DNA of 64,000 bases from NCBI GenBank assembly GCA_011634665.1, contig WAEK01000034.1:31001-95000 (forward strand). Direction: 5' to 3'. This DNA is from Mortierella sp. BCC40632 (taxonomy: Eukaryota > Mortierellomycota > Mortierellomycetes > Mortierellales > Mortierellaceae). Below, in pieces: positions 30,560-41,063 of this stretch; position 1 is the first letter of the stretch; each line of letters begins with the position of its first letter. A model generated the notes under the pieces. That model saw nothing but the letters and a program-made list of their open reading frames with translations. It was not told where the DNA came from and searched no databases. The translations under genes and the position numbers were made by a program.

Positions 30560-33500
30560 ATGAAAATGTTCAAGTTGTTTTGCATTGTTGATGGAGAGAC
30601 TACACTGCGAGTTTTTCCCATCAGCACTTCGAGCACTGCTACAGTTGGGGAGCTCAAGAACCTCATTAAAGACAAGAAGAGTCCCCGATTTGACGATGTC
30701 GCTGCTGATGAGCTCACTCTTTGGCATGTCAACATTGCAATTAAAGATGATGAGGAAGAGTCCATCATTCGTCTTGCCAATCTTGATGAGAAGGAGAAGA
30801 AGAAGCTTCACCCATGGTTGAATTCTCGGAGGTCTTCAATGACGAGCCTTCCAAGAAAACAGTTCATATTATTATCCAGCGACCAGGTATAACATTTTTA
30901 TTGAGTGGTAGAGAGCAAGTCTGTATATATTCGAAGCCATTAGACGATTGTTACAAAGAGCTAATTTTATTTTAAAATTAATAGCACTTTCCATGTCACG
31001 CTCAAGCTCTTCGTTGTCTGGTGAGTAGGAAATCAATTTTGTTTTAATGAACCATGTTTTACTACGTACTAAAGAGTGTTGATTCATTTTATAGGAAACA
31101 TTGAAGAGAATGTTGAAAGAATTTATGATAGTTTTTTTGCTCGAGGATCGCGAGTGGCGCTTTTCCTTGAATCATATGTAAGGGGAGAAGGAGATTTGCC
31201 AATGACGGAAGGTCCAATCAGGGGTCTCCCATGTGCATGGCGTCGAACATTTGGGAGGCCGTCAGAGAAGAGGCCAAGTTTACTTTTTTTCGATTTACCG
31301 AAACCTTCGAGGAATGAAGAGAAATTCTCGAATCTTGCGTCTGCTTCAATAATGGAGATGGTTCAGCAGAATAATCGCCCCGTTATTCCAGTGTTTGGGG
31401 TTTCAGGTAGAAATTGATGCCAATAGGTTTGCTTGTGAACGATGGTAACTGAACATATTATTAGCATATTTATTGAAAATGATCAACCATTCAACAATAA
31501 TAGGATGTGGCAAGACACGAGCAGTTATTGAGCTATTGTATCAACATTGGGGGATCTACTTCAACTCGTCCAGCGATGACTGGGGGTCATCAGACATGAT
31601 GACATTACACTCTTACGTTCAAAAGGAATTGTATCGTGATCGAAAGTCTTTTATTACAGATCCTCAAGTCAATAATGTTTATGCTAGGAAGATGACATAC
31701 CTTCTCCTCTTATCTCGGCTTCTTGTATTGAAGTACTGCCTTAATGTTGAAGGAAGCAATGAAGTGTTTACAAGCGCAAGATGGGCCCTCCTTCAAGTAT
31801 GCCCGCATGTGCTTTTTGAGGACTTTTTCAACTCCCTATTCGAGAATACATTTAAGCTTCGACACTACAATGAAAGCGACCTCATGGAATACGTTAAGGG
31901 AGTCTTGGAAGAGACAAGGAATCTTCTTATCCAAGAAGGATGCAAGCCAGTGTTTTCTCTCGGCACTAGATTGCTTCTAGTTCTTGATGAGGCGCAATTT
32001 CTTGGTGATGAATTCAGTTTTTTTTTTTGAGTCAATGTCATCGTCGGACAAATCGCCGCGACCTTTGCTTTCACCTGTTCTTCATGGATTGCGAGATGTC
32101 GACGGCCAGCGGCTTACACTTATTACCTGCGGAACAGGTTTGAGCATTAATACTCTTTTCTGGGTTCAGAGTTCAGGATCGGATCTGAAAGATAGCTCTG
32201 CAAAGTTTGAGGTAATTGAAATATTTGGTTTTGCCTCGGATGTGTTTTTCGTGTGCGAATTGAAGCTAGCTGAAGGAACAATAATCGTGACACAGTTGTC
32301 ACTACGTACTCAGTTTATGGAATTTTTAGGATGGTCTGATGTGGAGTCTATTAAGGATTATATTTATCGGATGCGGAAGAGTCTCCCAGACGACGAATCA
32401 AAGCGGGCGCTGGATAGAAGTTTTTCACAGAGGGCAGTGGATGTATTGTTCGAGAAGTTGGCGGGTCGATATCGTCCGGCAATTATGGCCATGGTAGGTA
32501 ACAACTTTTTTTTAGTACAGGTGTAGAGGATGTGGACTAGAGGATGTGGATTGAGTTCTTACCATTTCATTGGGTATACTTAAATATTTAGGAAAGGATC
32601 ATAGAAAGCGACGAGAAAGACACGTGGATGGAGGCTGTCAATTACACGGAAGAACTGCTGACATCTTATGAAAAGCGGGACCGTAAAGGCAATCTCTGCT
32701 ACGAACTCAGTCGTTTGCAACAGAAATGCAACAGTCATAAGGAAGTGGTGGGCGATTCCATTGGCAATATTCTTGGTCTTCTTTTATACAAGCGATGTAT
32801 GTTTGGAGAGGAAAAGCTCGTGTTAGATGAAACAATGACTGAGCTGGTTGAACGTGCATTTGGAAGGATCCGGATTATTCAGGCAAAAAGCCGTTGTTGC
32901 TCTAGATGAGCCATTTGTGTATAAGGCTGTGGAAAACTACTTCTTTGCTATTGACCCATACTTCAAGAAGGCAACTCAAAAAGACGAATGCTACTTACGA
33001 CATCGGCTCCGGATCACGGGACCATGTTTGAACAGTTGATGATGAGTGCCTTCAAGGAAGCCTTCAGCAAGCGAACTTTAGCTGAATGGTCACATAGTCC
33101 CTCAGTACCTGACATGTGTAAGGCTTTAGTGGGGAAAGTGGAAATTGTTGGATGGAAGGAGCGAGGGTTTGAACAAGGGACGACTCATGAGATGATATCG
33201 ATGGAGGATTTCATGGATGCGCATGTCAATCATCAGTCGAAATGTAATAGCAAGGATGTTGCACCATTTTTCTTCCCTAAGACAAAGCCCTCAGGTCCAG
33301 ACATGGTCTTTTTCATCCAAATCGATGGGGTAAGAGTAGTGCCTGTATTTGTGCAGTTTAAGCTGTATCAAAAGTCGAGTAATTTTACAGAAAGTGATTG
33401 GAGGGATGCATTGAGCACCGTGTCGGGACCCAAGATCAAGAAACACGTTCAAGATTTTGGCAAATTTTGTCCAGAGAAAATTTACGTTAGTATGGTCATT

Positions 33501-33725
33501 GCCTACCCGACCAGATGGACGGTGCTGACCTCCAAGTTATCAGCACGACAAGGAGGACTCGTTGACACTGATGGAGTACGTCAAGTTGTGATAAATATTG
33601 GTGATGAGAATTTCGGCGAGATATTCCCCTCTGAACATGTTGAGTTTATCGATAGACTTAAGAATGTAGGGAAACGCACAGCTGAGAGTTTGGACGAAGA
33701 CTATGCTAAAAAACAGAAGAATTGA
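30560..33725 (+). CDS. Crinkler (CRN)-type effector-like gene: header, P-loop NTPase, PD-(D/E)XK-like end (spliced, frame breaks)
   Basis: The ATG at 30560 opens a CRN N-terminal ubiquitin-like header (FKLFCIVDGE, TVGELKNLI, ELTLWHV). Introns inferred from GT-AG ends and frame: 30887-30984, 31021-31094, 31407-31503 and 32494-32591. The third splits the Walker A GxxGxGKT codons and splicing rebuilds it. Walker B is LLLVLDEAQF near 31972. The final part (33000-33725) has GPDMVFFIQ and VFVQFKLY, a PD...QxK pattern of PD-(D/E)XK nucleases. Frame changes occur near 30815, in a T11 run near 32018, near 32885 and near 32990. Known CRN proteins are modular effectors or conflict proteins, often nucleus-targeted. 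Whether this copy is functional is unclear. Confidence 0.8.
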
Positions 33726-34583
33726 AAAGTTGGCGGTTATTCTTTTATTTGAAGCAGTGTCTGGGACCCGAGATATCGTTGTTGAGCAAAGAAGATAAAA
33801 ATAAAGTGCTGGGATGCATAAAATTTGGATCCATGAAAAAAAGATGTGGTAAGAATATGAGGTTCCAAGGACAACAACTCACATATTAACATTTAGTAAA
33901 TGAACCAGTCAGACTTATAGAAGACGGCTTTGACATTTTATCACGTTTTTTCTCGACATTCATAATAGCCCCCCCGCCCTTTCTCGACTTTTCTCTTTGC
34001 TATTCTTCTCAGCCCCTGTTCATGGGATAAATTTTTTTTTGTTCCACTAAAACTGTCTGTTGTAATTTGTGATTCAATGAAAAAGAGGTGGTCGGAATAT
34101 AGGGGTTTAGGGGGACAATAATATACATATGACCCTGTAGCAAGTTGATAGTTTATTTTTTTTTTTTTTTTTTTCACTTTCTATGTCGATCCTCTTCTTG
34201 CCCTCCTTTTTCGACTTTTCTCTTCGCCTCTTTTCTCAGCCTCTCTTCTTTGTGATTGATTTTCATTGCAAAACTAAAAAGTCTCGTTGTTTCTCAAACA
34301 GTACGGAATTTTTTTGAAAAAATGGTTCATCGAAATATAGAAGGCTGTTGAACAAGGAGGTGTGGTTTCGCCACTGGTGGCTATTACAGTATACGACTCG
34401 CTGATAGTAGCCATCATTTGCAGACTACGTCGCGAATCGGGCTCAGTGGACTTGGGGAAAGAGACAGGGCAAGGACTGCAGATTCAGGAAAGGTAAGGAG
34501 GGGTGGTGAGGTGAAAGTCTTAAAAGGTGGAAAATATAAATTCAGGACATATGCTTTTCATTTCCACTTTCATTCAGACTTCC
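33726..34583. other. Intergenic stretch
   Basis: AT-rich DNA with a T22 run near 34153. The sequence around 33930-34090 shares CTTTCTCGACTTTTCTC and TTCTCAGCC-type words with 34205-34330, suggesting a short diverged direct repeat (~220-bp period). No gene supported. Confidence 0.45.
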
Positions 34584-35022
34584 AATGACTCTCTTATTCG
34601 AAATGAACATTAAGGAAACGAACAACTAAAAGCACATGAGTAAGAACAATAGCATATTGAATGGATGACAAAGTTTGTGTTCTTCTTTTTGTAGTATAGA
34701 GACTGTTATTGATTTTATTATCTTTATTTTTCTCCATGAAGGGTGCCTTTCATACCTGACGAAAGCTCGAACATGAGGGAAAATAGTAGAAAAGTTAAAC
34801 GATATTGATTTTAGGGAGTTGGAACAAGCAGTGAGAGAAGTGTATGGAAACATTGAATGCTTGCAGGACGACCAGAAGGACATAGGAGACAGATTATCGA
34901 TTTCCGCCGCATCTGAGGCGATTCTCGAGAAGTTGTCGAAAGTTTGCCTTTGCGAGCGTCAATTAGAGTATACTAATGTTAATATGAGACTTGGCGAATA
35001 CAGAGAAAGCAATGTTGTATAA
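34584..35022 (+). CDS. Possible small spliced gene, unrecognised
   Basis: A frame from about 34812 to 35022 (ELEQAVREVYGNIECLQDDQKDIGDRL) is preceded by a TTTTAG acceptor-like sequence. A candidate first exon with ATG at 34584 (MTLLFEMNIK) follows a TATAAATT at about 34535. The product would be a short helical, acidic protein. The intron is inferred only from signals, so this call is weak. Confidence 0.3.
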
Positions 35023-35274
35023 GGAACAAGAGGGAGTCTTTATGGAGTGGAGTCGCATTGATGGTTAGGAAAAAATACAGGATATACTTTCAATAAGATG
35101 ACGGCCAAATAAATTGTGAAAGGAATATTTTTGGAATGTTCTAGAGTAGAAAATCTGTAAAGAATTTTTTATCACAACAGAGAACAGAGAAACTGGACAC
35201 GGCATAGAGGGAGACTGAGCAGGATGATGAGAAAGGAGTTGGAGGTAGGCGATAGGAAAAAAAAGGTAAGAAGA

Positions 35275-35475
35275 GAGATCTGTAGGGGGGAGGAGAGGAG
35301 AGGTGAGGAGAGAGAGAGAGAGAGAGAGAGGGGCGAGGGTAGCAGTCCCAGAGGGGCAGTCACAGAATCAGACACAGTAGAGAGAGAGGGTGGGCCAGAG
35401 AAGGAAAGGAATCCTCTTGTGTTCAGGGTCGGGGATGGTAGTGAGGGTCGTTGAGGGTTAGGTTGTTGTAGAGGA
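35275..35475. repeat. Detached fragment of the IGS-like block (no 28S)
   Basis: Contains AGAGATCTGTAGGGG, an (AG)n tract, CAGTCACAGAATCAGACACA and GGAATCCTCTTGTGTTCAGG as in the three composite repeats, but ends without subrepeat duplication or 28S sequence. It is more diverged than the three full copies, so it is probably an older insertion. Confidence 0.85.
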
Positions 35476-36391
35476 GGACCAGAGAGTGGGGGGGGGCACA
35501 GAGAAGAGTTGAGGGAGGAAAAGAGAGAAACAGAGACCCTGGAGCAAGGCAGAAGAGTTAAGGGAGAAAAGACAAGGACATCCAGACCCTGGACAATCGA
35601 ACACGGACTGGAAAGGACTGGAAAGGACTGAAAGAGACGGCTGCTTGAATGCTAGAATGCTGTGCCCAAGGCCTAGTGCACGTGACCACGTGACCTCCCT
35701 CACTTCCAAAGAAAAACCGCGAAAAACCAAAGAAAAGACAAAGCAAAAAGACCGAACTCTGCGAGAACAAAAGCAAAGAAAGGAAAAGAAAAGAAAAGAG
35801 CGAATAAAGGGGAAAAAAAAAAAAAAAAAAAAATCCCAAAAGGTCAGAGGTCAGGGTCAAGATTCCAAGAGGCAAAACGAGATTCGAGAGAAAAAAAAAA
35901 ATGCAGATGGCTGCTGACTGCCGCAAAGCGAAAGAAACAGAATGAAAAAAAAAAAAAAAGCTCGACCAGAACTCCATTGCTGCTCAGGTTCAAGCAGAGA
36001 GGCCTCTTTGGAAAGGAGATATACAAACACGTGACCACGTGACTTCCTCTCCATAGTCTCTCCCATCTCCTATAGTCTCTTCTACTCTCTTATAGTCTTT
36101 TATAATCTCTCCTCTGCTTTCTCTGCTCCTTCTGCTGAATCCTGAAAACAAAAAAGAAATATCAAAAAGTCTTGGCCACCCCCACCACAATCACATTCAT
36201 ATAAACCACTCGCATAGGAATAAAAAGCTTTGTCTATGATTGAATAACATGACACCCATTTATAAAAAGCCCCGCTCGTCAATGGATGCACCTCCCGCAC
36301 GAGAAAAGATCCTCTTGCGTGATTTGTTTTGGCCACAAGAGACGTGCATCTCTTTTAAAGCACGAGCACAAGACATGCACAGGAAGCATGC
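35476..36391. other. Intergenic, purine-rich; duplicated CACGTGACCACGTGAC
   Basis: No supportable ORF; the frames here are Lys/Glu or Phe/Leu low complexity. An identical 16-mer CACGTGACCACGTGAC occurs at 35679-35694 and 36028-36043. Each contains two CACGTG E-box cores 8 bp apart. Confidence 0.6.
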
Positions 36392-36405
36392 ACTAGCATG
36401 CTAGT
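36392..36405. promoter_or_regulatory. Perfect palindrome ACTAGCATGCTAGT
   Basis: A 14-bp perfect palindrome 476 bp before the ATG of the small membrane protein gene at 36868. Related palindromes occur before other genes at 37447, 44217, 48248, 50537, 58469 and 62524. Confidence 0.65.
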
Positions 36406-36461
36406 CACTCCCACCCTGCCCTTCCCTTCCCTTCCCTGCTGCGCCCTCTTCAAATCCTCCC

Positions 36462-36471
36462 GACCCGGGTC
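36462..36471. promoter_or_regulatory. Palindrome GACCCGGGTC
   Basis: A 10-bp perfect palindrome 56 bp after the ACTAGCATGCTAGT palindrome. The same pair occurs in the same order at 50537/50576. Confidence 0.55.
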
Positions 36472-36774
36472 TGTGACAGAGACAATTACGCAATTGTGAA
36501 TCCTTGGCATGGTTGTTGTAAAAATAGTCGTTCGACAGATCAACTGTTTCAATAACCTGCTTCAGCTGCTTACAGCATCCATGTCTGTAATCGTTCCCGA
36601 ATCGGTATCAAACGCCGGCTTTGCCATCCACCTTCAGTGCCAACTACCCGCCGTCCATTTCATCCTTCCTTTGTTGCACATCCATATCCGTCCAGCGAGC
36701 CATCCGTCCAGCATAAAAGACGCCAGAAACACAGAGCCCCACTCAATCTCTGCAATCTACCTCTCTTGGCCCAT

Positions 36775-36825
36775 CTCCTCCTCCTCCTCCTCCTCCTCCT
36801 CCTCCTCCTCCTCCTCCTCCTCCTC
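36775..36825. repeat. (CCT)n microsatellite
   Basis: About 16 CCT/TCC triplets in the presumed 5' leader of the 36868 gene. Confidence 0.9.
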
Positions 36826-36867
36826 GTCCTTACCTATCCAAACAAGATCTGACCATCCTCAATAGTC

Positions 36868-37083
36868 ATGTTGTCCATCTTCGCCACCACGATATCCGAT
36901 CTCGTCACCATGATCTACAATGTCGCAATCATCGCTCAAATAATCTTTGAGACAATCGCCTTTTATATGGCCATTCTTATAATTCTACTGATTCTGTGCA
37001 TCAAGTTATCTTTCCTGCGACTCGAGTATCAACGCCGTTCAAGCAAACATTCATCAACGGAATGCCAATGCAGACAAGAATGA
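36868..37083 (+). CDS. Small membrane protein (71 aa)
   Basis: ATG-initiated. Residues 10-50 are nearly all hydrophobic (VTMIYNVAIIAQIIFETIAFYM, then an Ile/Leu-rich segment), forming one or two transmembrane helices, followed by a basic/polar tail with two Cys (RRSSKHSSTECQCRQE). It follows CATAAAAG (about 36712) and the palindrome pair. No family recognised. Similar in build to the 15853 gene. Confidence 0.5.
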   Translation: MLSIFATTISDLVTMIYNVAIIAQIIFETIAFYMAILIILLILCIKLSFLRLEYQRRSSKHSSTECQCRQE

Positions 37084-37446
37084 TAGGTGGAGAATCGCCG
37101 TCTCGGGATTAGTAGACACTCTACTTTCGACGGACGAAATCCTTTCACTCCTCATTCACATCTAAATATGATAATAATAATAAAAAAGATTCTCTTCAAA
37201 AGACACACCTACCCTTTAGCCCCCTCCCGTCATCATTGAATCTCTCCCCAACCCCTCCTCTTTTAAAAATCTTTGACCCAACTGCGCATGGCCCCAAAGA
37301 TGTGGTCAAACCCCCCCCCCCTTCATCCAAGGCGCAGGCACCAGGAATCTAATGATGGGCAAAAAGGATGCAGAACGATAAAAACATCTCGGGAAGAAAG
37401 AAAGAGTGTATGCGGTATTTATTTCGAAAAAGAAGGCGCTTCGCTC

Positions 37447-37464
37447 GGATTAGCATGCTAGTCC
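37447..37464. promoter_or_regulatory. Near-perfect palindrome around TAGCATGCTA, plus half-site
   Basis: GGATTAGCATGCTAGTCC, a palindrome with one mismatch pair, followed at 37468-37474 by a half-site CTAGCAT. It lies ~285 bp before the ATG at 37741. Confidence 0.6.
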
Positions 37465-37586
37465 GATCTAGCATGAGAGCATTGCGGGATGAAGTGTATT
37501 CCCTGACCAAAGCAAGGCAAAGCAGGGCAAAGCAGATAAAGACTCAAGAAAACACGAGCGGAAAATCATTTTTCACAGAGAAGTTG

Positions 37587-37594
37587 TATAAAAG
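37587..37594 (+). promoter_or_regulatory. TATA box (TATAAAAG)
   Basis: TATAAAAG 154 bp before the ATG at 37741. Confidence 0.5.
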
Positions 37595-37740
37595 AGGAAG
37601 GGGTGCGGCGCATTTTGGACAAGTACACCTTCACCGCATTCCCCATTCATCGATCCCATCTTTTACCACCAGGGATTATTCCACCCATCAATCCTTCCAC
37701 CAAAAATCACTCGCCTCGAGCCAAGCAAGCCAAGCAAGCC

Positions 37741-38645
37741 ATGAATCCCATCATCAACAGAAGCGGTATGAATGCCTTGGAGGTGTCCTCCAACACATTT
37801 CAGCATCTAATTACAAACTCATACATCAAAATAGGAGGCATTTGTATTGTCTATAATTTAGTTTCAACTTGACCTGACAAAGTACACCCCTATTGCTAAT
37901 AGATGAAACCCGATCAAGTGAAAGGAATGATGTCCCACCTACATCACTACCTTCCAGCACAATCCACGATGAAACTCTATGTGAGAACCGCGTGGACAAA
38001 GAGAACGGCAAGACGTTGGAAGAGGACGATGGAGAGGATTTAGAGAGCAGTGATCAAAGGTCTTTGCGCACCAAACGCAAGACAGTCGAGGAGTTTGTCG
38101 AAGAGAGACTTAAGAATCCATGTCAAGAGAACGACTTTTTGGTTTTTGAATACACGGATGGTGAGGAACTATGTTTTAAATTTGGGAATGTGAACATTTT
38201 CCATGGATGGCCACGAGGAGATGTAGAAAGGCCGGCTGGTGTTGAGCCGATTCCCGAGGATAGAAAGAGGGCCTTGTTCCCAGCTTTAATGGAAGAATTC
38301 GGCAAAAAGGAATTTGGACAGATAATAATAGAAGGAAGACCGATTTTAGAAGTAGTATTCGACGACGATCGTTTGGACATTAAGACAGGCGAAGCCGTAG
38401 CTGAACCGGACAACCAAAGGTCAGAGAAAGGGATGAGAAGCGATGAGAGCAGATTGGACCTTTGTACAAGAGGCCAAGACCCAGATCTTCTTGAACTTGA
38501 TGATGAGGACTCGATCGAGGAGAGCATACTGTTGAAATGGATGGGCGAACTACAAAAAATTAGGGATGAAATGGTGGCAATGATGAAAAGAATGAAGCGC
38601 AAACAAGAAGAAAGGGAGGCTAAAATGGATAGAAAGATGAAGTAA
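37741..38645 (+). CDS. Unrecognised acidic protein with C-terminal coiled coil (spliced, ~255 aa)
   Basis: Exon 1 is 37741-37765 (MNPIINRS) and ends at GTATGA. Exon 2 starts at 37903 after an AATAG acceptor; the join keeps frame into DETRSSERNDV. The middle contains FLVFEYTDGEELCFKFG and FHGWPRGDVERP, a globular-looking domain. The C terminus is an acidic linker plus a basic amphipathic helix (MKRMKRKQEEREAKM). No known family. A TATA box and GCATGC palindrome precede it. The intron is inferred from signals and frame. Confidence 0.55.
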
Positions 38646-39169
38646 GTAGATCATCTTTTAGCCACCAAGGTGTTGAATTTAAAACTCATTGAAGGAAGAA
38701 GAAGAAGAAGAAGAGATATTTGGATTAACGCCAAGAGCTTTGACTGAATAAAGAAAAATGTATCAGACAAAGAGAATGACAAAAGAAAAAAAGCCCTCAC
38801 GCTCATAGCGCAGGTACCGGATCCAGATCGAATGTCGGTCAAAGATGCAGAAAAATACATATCTCGGAAGGTGGAGGTGATGCGTCATGCGGTATTACGG
38901 CATTTATTCCCCTCTAGCATGCTTGTTCATGCAGTCAATGTCCACATCTGGTCCGAGTGCAGAGGCAGGACGGAGACAGCGCGTTTCTGATTTGACAAAT
39001 CTCGACTTGCCTCAACCAGTATCTCAGCTGGTGCCTCTGAAACACCTCTCCCTTCCAACATCTCCATTAATATCTCTACCAACATTTCTACTACACCTCT
39101 CACATTCACAAACTCTACTAACATCTCTACTCTCAACTAACACCCCTCAGTTCTACTCTCTCTTCTAAC
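38646..39169. other. Intergenic stretch, possible short Leu/Ser/Pro-rich ORF
   Basis: A frame 38938-39168 (MSTSGPSAEAGRRQRV start) is Leu/Pro/Ser-rich and repetitive (CTAACATCTCTA-type words). It follows a CTAGCATGC half-palindrome at 38914. I would not call it a gene without expression evidence. Confidence 0.3.
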
Positions 39170-39420
39170 ACCTCTATATAACACTCTTGTAAATTCTCAA
39201 CGGATACAGAGAATTTGCAGTGCGGTTCGGGTTTAGCAGGGAGGGAAATGAAATTGAGGCGAAATGTTTTGCGAAATGATTTTGCGTTTTGGCAATGACC
39301 GTATTGGGGAAAAGGGGGGGGGTAACGGGCAGGGTCACGGGTGAGGTGGTAAAGGGAGGGACGAGAGGCATATCTAAAAAAGGAGGGACGAGAGTGGGCA
39401 GGGTCTGGGGCAGAACTCAT
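39170..39420. repeat. Hairpin plus G-rich promoter-like segment without 28S
   Basis: TATAACACTCTTGTAAATTCTC, then GAGAATTT at 39209-39216, then a GGGTAACGGGCAGGG-type region. It parallels the sequence that abuts the 28S fragment in the composite repeats (hairpin, then GGGTAACGGGCGGGG), but is diverged and has no rRNA next to it. It lies immediately left of composite copy 2. Confidence 0.65.
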
Positions 39421-40026
39421 CCGAACGTATCGAAAACGACTTTTTTGGTACTATAGACGGTCGTGTGAGTATCACTCGTTCTAAATAAAGAGAGAGAGAG
39501 AGAGAGAGACGGAAGGGAGGGATTGGGGCACGGAAGGGCGGGAATGGGGCACGGAAGGGCGGGGAAGAGGCACGAAAGGGCGGGATTGAGAGAGAGAGAG
39601 GGGGCGAGGGAGGGTAGCAGTCCCGGAGAGACAGTCACAGAATCAACACAGGAGTTAACAGGAGGGGGGGGGACACAGCAGAGAGGGGGCGCCAGAGAGA
39701 GGGAAGGGAATCCCCTTGTGTTCAGGGTCGGGGAGGGTAGTGAGGGTGGTTGAGGGTAGGGTGGGTTGTAGGTTGTTGTAGAGGGAGGGGACACAGCAGA
39801 GAGGGTGCGCCAGAGAGAGGGAAGGGAATCCTCTTGTGTTCAGGGTCGGGGAGGGTAGTGAGGGTGGTTGAGGGTAGGGTGGTTGTAGGTTGTTGTAGAG
39901 GGGAGGGGACACAGCAGAGAGGGCGCGCCCTTTTTTTCTTTACAAAGACAATGATCTCTCTCTGATCTTTACGCAGCAAGCTTTTATTATAAAAAAGAAG
40001 AAGAAGAATCGTTTTTTTAAAAAAAA

Positions 40027-40432
40027 CAAATCTGTAGAACAATGGGCTTAATCTCAGCAGCTCGTAGCAACAAGGCTACTCGACTGCTTACAATACCCTG
40101 TTCATAAAAAGTCGTCTGCAATGGATTTATCTCTTCCAATATTTTGTTTTAAAAGCAGGTGCCTCACACAGCCTTTCCGCCATGCAAGACCTCCCCACGT
40201 AGTATGACTCAGGGCCCGAAGACCTATTCGTATTCAACTAGATATCGGAAAAGGCGGTAATCGTCGCGTTCTAGCACGGATTCTGACTTAGAGGCGTTCA
40301 GCCATAATCCAACGGATGATAGCTTCGGGTCATTGCCTGCTCAGGCAGACCCAAATACCAATTATCCGAATGAAGTGTTCCTCTCGTACTAACTTCAATT
40401 ACTATTGCAACAACACTTCATCAGTAGGGTAA

Positions 40433-40478
<46 letters not shown>

Positions 40479-40597
40479 ATTAGTGGGTGAACAATCCAAC
40501 GCTTACTGAATTCTGCTTCAGTATGATAGGAAGAGCCGACATCGAAGCAAAAAAAAGCAACGTCGCTATGAACGCTTGGCTGCCACAAGCCAGTTAT
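40027..40597 (-). rRNA. 28S rRNA 3'-terminal fragment (partial), copy 2
   Basis: Same ~570-nt 3' end of 28S as copy 1, ending at GATTTGT on the minus strand and truncated at the same TAACTGG site. It contains the AGTACGAGAGGAAC loop. A local change near 40547 replaces GGATC by an A-run, which would be damaging in a working rRNA. Confidence 0.93.
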
Positions 40598-40611
40598 TAT
40601 AACCCTCTTAT

Positions 40612-40640
40612 AAATTCTCCTCTAGGAAGCAAGAGAATTT
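40612..40640. other. Inverted repeat AAATTCTC/GAGAATTT, copy 2
   Basis: Same stem and 13-nt loop as in copy 1, 15 bp from the 28S truncation point. Confidence 0.75.
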
Positions 40641-40809
40641 GGAGGGCGGTTATTGGGAGGCAGGGAGGGAAAGGAAATTCAGGCTTCGGGGTCGGGGCGG
40701 GGCTATATAGGGAAGAGCGAGAGATGGGGGATTGAGCTTTTTGGGGAAAAGGGCGGGGTAACGGGGGGGGGAGAATCAGGTTGGTAGGGGGGGAGGGAGG
40801 GAGGAGGGG

Positions 40810-40817
40810 TATAAAAG
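40810..40817 (+). promoter_or_regulatory. TATA box, copy 2
   Basis: TATAAAAG in G-rich context, about 250 bp before the ATG at 41064. Confidence 0.5.
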
Positions 40818-41063
40818 GGAGGGAGGAGGGGTCAGACTCTGGGGACATATCCATCTCACGAAGTCACGAAGTCGCCATCAGAGTCACCATCAGACTTTTA
40901 AAGGTACGGTGCGTGCCCAGGTGTGTGTGTGTGTGTGTGGTAAGCATGCTCGGAGCGTCGCCTTGTTTGACGCGCCTCTCCTCCTCCTCTGTCCCACCGT
41001 CAGGACCGTTAGGACCATCAGTAGAACGAGTAGGGGGGAGCGAGTAGAGCGAGAGTAGAGCGA

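Noticed and set aside
35558..36190. Phe/Leu-rich minus-strand ORFs
   Set aside because: Translations of purine-rich low-complexity DNA; composition is unlike the other genes.
36509..36865. ORF upstream of the 36868 gene with a poly-Ser/Leu stretch
   Set aside because: It depends on the (CCT)n microsatellite and lies in the presumed 5' leader and promoter.
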